From assembly GCA_029863355.1 (NCBI GenBank), contig JAOTVO010000106.1, positions 1 to 8,413 of the forward strand: a stretch of DNA of 8,413 nucleotides, given 5' to 3'. Numbering within the stretch: position 1 is the stretch's first letter; the number at the start of each line of letters is the position of its first letter. This DNA is from Candidatus Krumholzibacteriia bacterium (GTDB taxonomy: Bacteria > Krumholzibacteriota > Krumholzibacteria > WVZY01 > JAKEHA01). The translations under genes were made by a program, and so were the position numbers. Shown piece by piece: positions 1-5,569 of the stretch. The notes below the pieces were generated by a model that was given only the letters and a program-made list of their open reading frames with translations, did no database searches and was not told where the DNA came from.

Positions 1-1
1 G

Positions 2-295
2 CCCAACATGCACAGCGCGGCCTTCGTGGCCCTGACGCTCTCGGTGGGGCTGGCCGACGGATTCGATTCGATCGTGTTTACGCTGGCGCTGTGCGTGACC
101 GCCATGGCCAGCGTCGACACCTGGAACGTAAAGGGAGCGGCTTCGCGTCACGCCGAGCTCACCGTGCTCATGCTCGATCGTCTGAGCGCCACGGGAAGGG
201 AATTCGAGCGGGGTCGAAAGGTGCTCTCTTACACGCCGGTGGACGTCCTCGCCGGCGCCGCCCTGGGAGCCGTCATCGCGCTCTTGGCCGGCTGA
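2..295 (+). CDS. DUF212 / YuiD-like divergent PAP2-family membrane protein, C-terminal part
   Basis: This is the C-terminal 97 codons of a gene that enters from the left edge. The reading frame is open to the edge. The ATG at position 8 is probably internal, because the residues across it (P-N-M-H-S-A) line up with the conserved PSSHSA motif of the DUF212 family, which is distantly related to acid phosphatases and haloperoxidases. Other family-like features are the GLADGFDS segment, a hydrophobic stretch, a polar helix (HAELTVLMLDRLSA), and the C-terminal HTP-like motif YTPVDVLAGAALG followed by a hydrophobic tail. Family members are small multi-pass membrane proteins of about 150 residues with no firmly established function. 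The motif reads PNMHS where PSSHS is usual. The gene ends 20 bases before dxs and is probably cotranscribed with it. The family call is fairly confident; enzymatic activity is unknown. Confidence 0.75.
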   Translation, partial: PNMHSAAFVALTLSVGLADGFDSIVFTLALCVTAMASVDTWNVKGAASRHAELTVLMLDRLSATGREFERGRKVLSYTPVDVLAGAALGAVIALLAG

Positions 296-305
296 CGACG
301 CCGGC

Positions 306-310
306 GGAGG
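306..310 (+). promoter_or_regulatory. Ribosome binding site of dxs (decides the start)
   Basis: GGAGG sits five bases before the ATG at 316. It fixes the dxs start there and not at upstream in-frame ATGs, which would run through the preceding gene in another frame. Confidence 0.8.
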
Positions 311-315
311 TGAAC

Positions 316-2223
316 ATGTCCCGGAAACTGCACACAATCCAATCGCCGGCGGACCTGAAGCGCCTCGACGCGAGCGAGCTGCCCGAGGTGGCGCGCGAGT
401 TGCGCGACGAGATCCTCGAGCAGGTCGGCAAGACGGGCGGCCATCTCGGCGCCAGCCTCGGCGCCGTCGAGCTGACACTGGCGCTGCACTACGTCTTCGA
501 CACGCCCCGCGACCAGATCGTCTGGGACGTCGGACACCAGGCGTACGGCCACAAGATTCTCACCGGACGCCGCGAGCGTTTTCCAACCCTCCGTCAGAAG
601 GGAGGGCTGAGCGGTTTCCCCAAGCGCGACGAAAGCGAGTACGACACCTTCGGCGTCGCGCACGCGAGCACGGCCATCAGCGCCGCGCTGGGGATGGCCA
701 CCGCGCGGGATCTGTCGGGAGAGGACTTCAAGGTGGTGGCGGTGGTCGGCGACGGCGCGCTGACGGGCGGGATGGCCTTCGAGGCGATCAACAACGCGGG
801 CATCCTGCACAAGGACCTCATCGTGATCCTGAACGACAACAGGATGTCGATCTCCAAGAACGTGGGCGCGCTGAGCACGTACCTCACCCGCATCACCACG
901 GGCAAGGTGTACAACCGCCTCGAGGCGGACGTCTGGGAGCTCATGGGTCTGATCCCCAAGCTGGGCGGCAAGGCGCGCAAGCTGGCGCGCAAAATCAAGG
1001 AGAGCATCAAGACGCTGGTCGTGCCCGGCGTGATCTTCGAGGAGCTGGGCTTTCGCTACTTCGGACCCATCGACGGGCACGACGTGGGCTTCCTCGTGCA
1101 GACGCTGCGCGATGTCCGCGACCTCAAGGGGCCCATCCTCGTGCACACCATCACGCAGAAGGGAAAGGGCTACGAGTTCACGGAGAAGGACCCCCTGTGC
1201 GCGCACGGCGTGACCCGCTTCGACAAGATCCCCGGCGACATCCCCTCCAAGAAGGGGACGCCGGCCTTCACCGACGTCTACGGCCGCACCATCCTAGACA
1301 TCGCGCGCCGGGATCCGAAGGTCGTGGCCATCACGGCGGCGATGCCGGACAACACCGGCCTGACCGCGTTCGGCCAGGAACTGCCGGAGCGCATGTTCGA
1401 CGTGGGCATCGCCGAGCAGCACGCGGTGACCTTCGCGGCCGGGCTGGCCACGCAGGGCTTCAAGCCCATCGTCACGATCTACTCCACTTTTCTGCAGCGC
1501 GCGTATGACCAGGTGATCCACGACGTGGGCATCCAGAACCTCCCCGTGCGCTTCGTCCTCGACCGCGGCGGCCTGGTCGGCGAGGACGGCCCTACGCACC
1601 ACGGCGCGTTCGACCTGAGCTACCTCCGCATCGTTCCGAACTTCGTCGTCATGTCTCCCAAGGACGAGAACGAGCTTCGGCACATGATCCACACCCTGGT
1701 GCGTTACGCGAACGGACCCATCGCGCTCCGCTTTCCGCGCGGCGCGGGTCTCGGCGTGGCGCTCGACGCCGAGCTGCGCGAGCTGCCCATTGGCCAGGGG
1801 GAGTTGCTGCGCGAGGGGGCCGACGTCGCCTTCGTCGCCATCGGCACCATGGTGCAGACCGCCCTGCGCGCCGCGGACGTGCTCGCCGAGCGCGGGGTGC
1901 AGGCCGGCGTCGTCAACGCGCGCTTCGTCAAGCCGCTGGACAGGGCGCTCCTCGACCGGACCCTGGCCGGCGAGCCCGGGGTGGTCACGGTGGAGGACAA
2001 CGCGGTCAAGGGCGGTTTCGGGTCCGAGGTGAACGAGTACCTCGTCGCGCAGGGCTACGAGACCGCGCGCCTCTGCAACCTCGGACTGCCCGACCGCTTC
2101 GTCGAACACGGCACGCGCGCCGAGCTGCTCGAAGACGTGGGTCTGTCCGTCGGCGGGCTGGTGCAGGCTGCGCTGGCGGCGGTGGAGACGCGCCGTCGCC
2201 TTTACGGCCCGCTGACGGGCTGA
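316..2223 (+). CDS. dxs: 1-deoxy-D-xylulose-5-phosphate synthase
   Basis: This cytoplasmic, thiamine-diphosphate-dependent enzyme condenses pyruvate with glyceraldehyde 3-phosphate to give DXP, the first step of the MEP isoprenoid pathway. The protein has 635 residues, close to the usual 620-640. Visible in order: GKTGGHLGASLG (residues 38-49, His43), WDVGHQAYGHKILTGR (70-85, His74), the ThDP/Mg motif GDGALTGG (145-152) ending at NDNRMSISKN (173-182), the central domain with catalytic GIAEQHAVTFAAGLA (Glu367), DRGGLVGEDGPTHHGAFD (416-433, His428), and a transketolase C-terminal domain ending near GLPDRFVEHG. The segment usually written VGHSST or AGHAST reads VAHAST (residues 114-119), a Gly-to-Ala change. 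The start at 316 is preferred because of the GGAGG site and because it gives the family's normal N-terminus. It lies 13 bases upstream of nadK, probably in the same operon. Confidence 0.97.
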   Translation: MSRKLHTIQSPADLKRLDASELPEVARELRDEILEQVGKTGGHLGASLGAVELTLALHYVFDTPRDQIVWDVGHQAYGHKILTGRRERFPTLRQKGGLSGFPKRDESEYDTFGVAHASTAISAALGMATARDLSGEDFKVVAVVGDGALTGGMAFEAINNAGILHKDLIVILNDNRMSISKNVGALSTYLTRITTGKVYNRLEADVWELMGLIPKLGGKARKLARKIKESIKTLVVPGVIFEELGFRYFGPIDGHDVGFLVQTLRDVRDLKGPILVHTITQKGKGYEFTEKDPLCAHGVTRFDKIPGDIPSKKGTPAFTDVYGRTILDIARRDPKVVAITAAMPDNTGLTAFGQELPERMFDVGIAEQHAVTFAAGLATQGFKPIVTIYSTFLQRAYDQVIHDVGIQNLPVRFVLDRGGLVGEDGPTHHGAFDLSYLRIVPNFVVMSPKDENELRHMIHTLVRYANGPIALRFPRGAGLGVALDAELRELPIGQGELLREGADVAFVAIGTMVQTALRAADVLAERGVQAGVVNARFVKPLDRALLDRTLAGEPGVVTVEDNAVKGGFGSEVNEYLVAQGYETARLCNLGLPDRFVEHGTRAELLEDVGLSVGGLVQAALAAVETRRRLYGPLTG

Positions 2224-2236
2224 TCGGGAGTAAGTA

Positions 2237-3079
2237 ATGGCCGCGGGACCCTTTCAGCGCGTCGGCCTGGGGGCGAATCTCGCCAAGGACGAGGCGGCGG
2301 GACTCGTCGAGCGGCTCCTGCTCTCGCTCGTCTCCGAAGGCTTCGACGTCTTCCTCGACGACGACTTGCGTCCGCACGTGCGCGCCGAGAACGGCACGCG
2401 CTACGGCATCCCCGCGGACGCCGACCTCATCCTCAGCGTCGGCGGCGACGGCACGGTGCTCAAGTTCGCCCGCCGCTTCGCCGAGGCCCAGATCCCCATT
2501 CTGGGCGTCAAGATGGGTCGTCTCGGCTTCCTCACCGAGGGGCGTATAGAGCAGGTGGCGCGCTGGCTGCGCGAGGGCCGCTATCAGATCCAGCGCCGCA
2601 TGCGCATCGCCGCCGAGATTCGCGGGGGCGCGCAGCCGCAGGCGGCCTTCACCGCGCTCAACGACGTTGTCGTCCACGGGTCGGGTTTCTCGCGCATGGT
2701 ACGCGTGCGCGTCGAAGTGGATGGCCGTCTCGTGCGCGAGTACGCGGCCGACGGCGTCATCGTGGCTACGCCGACGGGATCGACGGCCTATTCGCTGGCC
2801 GCGGGGGGACCGCTGGTGGAGCCGACGATCGAGGCCATGGTGCTGACACCGCTCAACCCGCACACCATGCGCGTGCGGCCGCTGGTCGTGGACGCGAGGC
2901 AGCGCATCACCATCTCCGTGCTGGCTGCGCGGGCGGACATTCGCGTTACCATCGACGGTCAGGAGGGCGTGTCTCTGCCGGACGGCCAGCACGTGCTCGT
3001 CCACGAGAGCGAGAAGTTCACACCGCTCGTCGTCCCCGTAGACTACGATTTCTTCGAGCTGCTCCGCGAGAAGCTCTGA
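2237..3079 (+). CDS. nadK: NAD kinase
   Basis: ATP-dependent NAD kinase (PpnK/NadK family) phosphorylates NAD to NADP in the cytoplasm. The 280-residue length is typical. Diagnostic motifs are visible: SVGGDGTVLKFAR with GGDGT at residues 69-73 (nucleotide binding), GVKMGRLGFLTE (the GxxxGFLxE loop), ALNDVVVHG with Asn142-Asp143, and DGVIVATPTGSTAYSLAAGGP (172-192), the NAD-binding and catalytic segment. The C-terminal beta-rich part (VTIDGQEG) is also standard. The family often has Asn-Glu where this protein has Asn-Asp at 142-143, a conservative change. A GGGAG site at 2226-2230, six bases before the ATG, supports the start. The gene sits between dxs (13-base gap) and recN (15-base gap). 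Placement next to recN is common in many bacteria. NADP(H) supplied here is needed by DXP reductoisomerase, but that link is inference. Confidence 0.95.
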   Translation: MAAGPFQRVGLGANLAKDEAAGLVERLLLSLVSEGFDVFLDDDLRPHVRAENGTRYGIPADADLILSVGGDGTVLKFARRFAEAQIPILGVKMGRLGFLTEGRIEQVARWLREGRYQIQRRMRIAAEIRGGAQPQAAFTALNDVVVHGSGFSRMVRVRVEVDGRLVREYAADGVIVATPTGSTAYSLAAGGPLVEPTIEAMVLTPLNPHTMRVRPLVVDARQRITISVLAARADIRVTIDGQEGVSLPDGQHVLVHESEKFTPLVVPVDYDFFELLREKL

Positions 3080-3094
3080 CGACGACGACGCGCC

Positions 3095-4786
3095 ATGCTC
3101 ACGCAGCTGCGCATACGCAACCTCGCCATCGTCGACGACATCACCCTGGTGTTTGCTCCCGGCCTAAACGTGCTCACCGGCGCCACCGGGGCGGGGAAGT
3201 CCCTCATCGTGGGTGCGGTGAACTGGCTATTGGGCGAGAAGGCCGAGCTCGAGGACATCCGCCGCGGCGAGGAGATGGCCGACGTGGAGGCGACCTTCGC
3301 GGCCGACGCCGCGCACGCCGCCGCGCTGACGGTACGCCGCGTGGTGCGGCGAAGTGGCCGCGGGCGGTGTTTCATCGACGGCCGTCCGGTCACCGCGCGC
3401 GAGCTTCGCGAGACGTGCGCACGCCTGGTGGCTCCGCACGGCCAGAACGAGCAGTCGCGCCTGCGCGACCCGACCAGCCACGCCGCTTTCCTAGACGCCT
3501 TCGCCCACAGCGCTCCGCTGCTCGCGCGCTACCACGAGGCGCTCGCCGCGTACCGGTGCGCCCACGGCGCCCTCTCCGTCTTCACGGCGCAGCTGGCCGC
3601 GGCCCGCGAGAAGCGCGAGCTCCTCGAGCATCGCCTCGGTGAGGTGGAGCGCGCGCGGCTCCAGCGCGGAGAGCGCGAAGAGATCGAGCGCAAGATGCGC
3701 GTGATGGCGCACGCGGAGCGGATCGCCGAAGCCTTGGCCTTCGCGTGCGAGGCGCTCTACGACGCGGACGATTCCGCCGCCGCCCTGGCCGCGCGCGTGC
3801 GCCGGCGCCTGGAGACGATCGCGGAGGTCGACGAGCGCCTGGCCGGGTTCGCCTCCCAGGTGGAGGCGGCGCGCCTGACCCTCGACGAGTGCGCCGCCGG
3901 CCTGCGCGCGTACCTGGTGTCGGTCGAGTACGACCCCGCCGAGCTGCGCCGCCTCGAAGACCGCCTCGCCCTCGTCCTCGGCCTGGAGAAACGCTACGGG
4001 ATGAGCGCCGACGTCATCGTGGACGAGGCGTTGCGGTGGCGGGAAGCGCTGGATGGGATTGCGCTCTCGGACGAGCGGCGCTCGGAGCTGGAGAGCGCTT
4101 GCGAGGCGGCGGCTGCGGGGCTCGCACGCGCGGCGCACGCGCTCGGCGAGACGCGGCGCCGGGCCGGCGTCGATCTGGACGCGCGCATGAGCGCGGAACT
4201 CGAGGCGCTGGAGATGCGCGGCGCGCGCTTCCGCACCTTGATCGAGCGCGTCGAGGATCCGGCGAGCGACGTGCGCGTGGATGGGCACGCCGTGGCCGTC
4301 TTGGAGGACGGCGCCGACGTCGTTCGCTTCCGCGTGCGCAGCAATCCCGGCGAGCTCGAAGGCGGCGTGGAGCGAATTGCCTCTACCGGAGAGGCGTCGC
4401 GCATCGCGCTCGCTCTGAAGCGCCTCACGGGCGAAGGCGCGCAAGGCACCACTCTCGTCTTCGACGAGATCGACGCCGGCGTGGGCGCGGACCTCGGCGC
4501 CGTGATCGGGGAGAAACTCCTTGATCTGAGCGCGCGTTATCAAGTAGTTTGCATTACTCACATGCCCCAGATCGCCGCGCGGGGCCGGCTGCATCTCGTC
4601 GTCTCCAAGCGAGGTCGCGCGGGTCGCGTCGCCGTCGAAGTGACCGCGGTCGCGGGAGAAGCGCGCCGCCGCGAGATTGCCCGCATGCTCGGGGGCGAAG
4701 AGGGTAGCGCCCACCGGGCAGCCCTCGCCGACGAGCTGCTCCGGGGGACACCCACCGCCGCAAAACGTACGCGCATGCGCCCGTAG
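3095..4786 (+). CDS. recN: DNA repair protein RecN, with variant ATPase motifs
   Basis: RecN is an SMC-like ATPase that helps repair double-strand breaks by tethering DNA ends and working with RecA. The 563-residue length fits the family. The N-terminal head has LRIRNLAIVDDI, then Walker A GATGAGKS (29-36), where the family usually has GETGAGKS, and a Q-loop HGQNEQ (115-120) in place of HGQHEH. A charged, coiled-coil region spans about 150-370. The C-terminal head carries the signature STGEASR (430-436), where SGGELSR is usual, then Walker B FDEIDAGVG (456-464) and the H-loop CITHMPQIA with His489. Walker lysine, Walker B acids and switch His are all kept, so it is probably functional. No clear ribosome binding site precedes the ATG; the 15-base spacer is a GAC run, so translation may be coupled to nadK. 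The TAG stop lies inside the downstream tRNA gene. Confidence 0.93.
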   Translation: MLTQLRIRNLAIVDDITLVFAPGLNVLTGATGAGKSLIVGAVNWLLGEKAELEDIRRGEEMADVEATFAADAAHAAALTVRRVVRRSGRGRCFIDGRPVTARELRETCARLVAPHGQNEQSRLRDPTSHAAFLDAFAHSAPLLARYHEALAAYRCAHGALSVFTAQLAAAREKRELLEHRLGEVERARLQRGEREEIERKMRVMAHAERIAEALAFACEALYDADDSAAALAARVRRRLETIAEVDERLAGFASQVEAARLTLDECAAGLRAYLVSVEYDPAELRRLEDRLALVLGLEKRYGMSADVIVDEALRWREALDGIALSDERRSELESACEAAAAGLARAAHALGETRRRAGVDLDARMSAELEALEMRGARFRTLIERVEDPASDVRVDGHAVAVLEDGADVVRFRVRSNPGELEGGVERIASTGEASRIALALKRLTGEGAQGTTLVFDEIDAGVGADLGAVIGEKLLDLSARYQVVCITHMPQIAARGRLHLVVSKRGRAGRVAVEVTAVAGEARRREIARMLGGEEGSAHRAALADELLRGTPTAAKRTRMRP

Positions 4787-4853
4787 CTCAGCTGGATAGA
4801 GCACTGGCCTCCGGAGCCAGGAGTCGCAGGTTCGAATCCTGCCGGGCGTACCA
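4777..4853 (+). tRNA. tRNA-Arg (anticodon CCG), CCA encoded
   Basis: A full 77-base cloverleaf can be folded by eye. Acceptor stem: 4777-4783 with 4843-4849. D arm: GCUC 4786-4789 with GAGC 4799-4802. Anticodon stem: CUGGC 4804-4808 with GCCAG 4816-4820. The anticodon CCG is at 4811-4813, followed by G37, and reads Arg codon CGG. The variable loop is five bases. T arm: GCAGG 4826-4830, loop UUCGAAU, CCUGC 4838-4842. Then A73 and an encoded CCA at 4851-4853. The first acceptor pair is G1-U72, a wobble where most tRNAs have G-C. The first ten bases overlap the 3' end of recN. The leader GTACGC (4767-4772) is complementary to GCGTAC (4846-4851) at the tRNA 3' end, and GCGCATGCGC (4771-4780) is a palindrome across the mature 5' end, so alternative precursor folds are possible. 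Confidence 0.96.
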
Positions 4854-4864
4854 TTTTTCCACGT

Positions 4865-4870
4865 AGGGAG
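4865..4870 (+). promoter_or_regulatory. Ribosome binding site supporting a GTG start
   Basis: AGGGAG lies seven bases before the GTG at 4878 and supports the non-ATG start of the small gene. It falls in the 24-base spacer between the tRNA CCA end and the start codon, so it would lie on the 5' leader released if the tRNA is cut from a longer transcript. Confidence 0.6.
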
Positions 4871-4877
4871 TACCGTC

Positions 4878-5084
4878 GTGCTCCAGGCCGTCTTCAGGCT
4901 GTTCTTGCTCGCCCTTATCGTCCACAGCATCGGACGCCTCCTGCGCCGCGTCCGCGCGCCCGGGCGGGGCGGCATTTCGCAAGAAGGAGACGTGAATCGG
5001 GGCAAAAACCCCCGCTACGATGGGCTGACCCCCTACGAGATCGCCGACGGCGAGTTCGAAGAGATCCCCCAGGATCGGGCCTAG
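4878..5084 (+). CDS. Small hypothetical membrane-anchored protein (68 residues)
   Basis: I do not recognise this gene. The GTG start is chosen for its upstream AGGGAG site; there is no ATG alternative. Residues 4-19 form a short hydrophobic helix (AVFRLFLLALIVHSIG). A basic cluster follows (RLLRRVRAPGR, 20-30), then a polar linker and an acidic C-terminal tail with YEIADGEFEEI at 53-63. A short N-terminal anchor with a positive stop and a Tyr/Glu-rich tail suggests a single-pass protein with a cytoplasmic tail, possibly a partner-binding tail. The coding evidence is circumstantial: good ribosome sites at both ends, a tight junction with the next gene, and no competing gene on the other strand. 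The stop codon TAG is part of the next gene's AGGAG site, so the two are probably translationally coupled. Confidence 0.6.
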   Translation: MLQAVFRLFLLALIVHSIGRLLRRVRAPGRGGISQEGDVNRGKNPRYDGLTPYEIADGEFEEIPQDRA

Positions 5085-5093
5085 GAGCCGCCG

Positions 5094-5420
5094 ATGCTGA
5101 TCAAGACCCGCCGACCCCGCCACTCCAGCAAGTTCTCGTCGCGCTTCAGGGCCTCCTCCCATAAGCGGCAGGAATACGCGGCCACCGTGTACACCATGGC
5201 GGCCGTCAAGGGCATGCTGGCCATCGTGCTCGCCGTGGCGGCCGTGCAGGCGTTTCGAGCCGTGGACGTCCACGCCGCCGACCTGCCGCTGCCGATCAAG
5301 CTGGCCCTGCCCGTCGCGCTGGCGGCGGGCGGCCTCCTGTCGTTGCGGGCCTGTGTGCGCAACTTCCAGGAGGGGCGCGAGATATGGCGGCGCCGCCGCG
5401 AGCCCCCCGCGGACCACTGA
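5094..5420 (+). CDS. Hypothetical protein with two membrane segments and a basic N-terminus (108 residues)
   Basis: I do not recognise this gene. The ATG is preceded six bases upstream by AGGAG (5083-5087), which overlaps the previous gene's stop. Residues 1-27 carry about nine Lys/Arg and only one acid, and are probably cytoplasmic. Two hydrophobic segments follow, roughly 36-54 (AAVKGMLAIVLAVAAVQAF) and 66-87 (LPIKLALPVALAAGGLLSLRAC), joined by a short loop containing VDVHAADLP. The tail, from about 88, is again basic (FQEGREIWRRRRE). The positive-inside rule predicts both ends in the cytoplasm and a small periplasmic hairpin loop. With the preceding small membrane protein it forms a two-gene unit, possibly a complex. 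It ends 149 bases before the GGDEF gene, which has its own promoter, so the two units are probably separate. Function is unknown. Confidence 0.65.
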   Translation: MLIKTRRPRHSSKFSSRFRASSHKRQEYAATVYTMAAVKGMLAIVLAVAAVQAFRAVDVHAADLPLPIKLALPVALAAGGLLSLRACVRNFQEGREIWRRRREPPADH

Positions 5421-5569
5421 CCCCGCCCCCGGACCGGTCTCCCTAATGGGTTCGCTTGATTGAGGTTATGGCGTTCCGTGGCATGGGACTTGCTCGGCCC
5501 AAACGGACCCTGTGCGGGCCGGGGGTGTGCCTCGCCCGCAACGCGAGGTCAGCTCTTTAAATCGCTGTC
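5421..5569 (+). other. Intergenic regulatory region upstream of the GGDEF gene
   Basis: This 149-base gap holds no gene that I can support. It contains an 8-base palindrome GACCGGTC (5432-5439), the sigma-54 promoter (5479-5494), and a possible short stem CGGCCC/GGGCCG (5495-5500 with 5516-5521) that straddles the predicted transcription start. From about 5551 onward it turns A/T-richer up to the start codon. I see no U-tract terminator after the preceding gene. Confidence 0.6.
5479..5494 (+). promoter_or_regulatory. Sigma-54 (RpoN) -24/-12 promoter
   Basis: The sequence TGGCATGGGACTTGCT matches the RpoN consensus TGGCACG-N4-TTGCW at all fixed positions except C-to-T at the sixth base. The invariant GG (5480-5481) and GC (5492-5493) are separated by exactly 10 bases, as RpoN requires. 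Transcription would start near 5505, giving a leader of about 65 bases before the GGDEF gene at 5570. Such promoters need an AAA+ enhancer-binding activator, which is not encoded in this window, and expression would normally be conditional (starvation, development, motility or surface signals). This is a sequence match only; the start site is inferred. Confidence 0.7.

Noticed and set aside
91..315. N-terminal extension of dxs in frame up to an ATG at 91
   Set aside because: It overlaps the DUF212 gene in another frame, its translation is Arg/His-rich low-complexity, and GGAGG plus the normal DXS N-terminus point to 316.
229..1206. Minus-strand frames opposite dxs and nadK
   Set aside because: Same GC-bias shadow pattern, with no domain motifs and no ribosome sites.
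4833..4853. tRNA 3' end as a phage or island attachment site
   Set aside because: There is no integrase, no repeat of the tRNA end in the window, and no change in base composition downstream.
4558..4854. Minus-strand frame with PAGFEPATPGSGGQCSIQLSYG
   Set aside because: Another classic antisense-tRNA translation artefact in a second frame.
4854..4858. T5 run after the tRNA as an intrinsic terminator
   Set aside because: No GC-rich hairpin precedes it apart from the tRNA itself, and a gene with a ribosome site starts 19 bases later.
3491..5005. Long minus-strand frame with the segment RIRTCDSWLRRPVLYPAELR
   Set aside because: This is the well-known false protein produced by reading antisense across a tRNA gene; the rest is antisense to recN.
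4788..5417. Minus-strand 209-residue frame ending ARQDSNLRLLAPEA
   Set aside because: The third frame of the same antisense-tRNA artefact; it opposes two better-supported plus-strand small genes.
5432..5439. GACCGGTC palindrome as an enhancer site for the sigma-54 activator
   Set aside because: An 8-base palindrome is expected by chance in GC-rich DNA, and it lies only about 40 bases from the -24 box, closer than typical activator sites.
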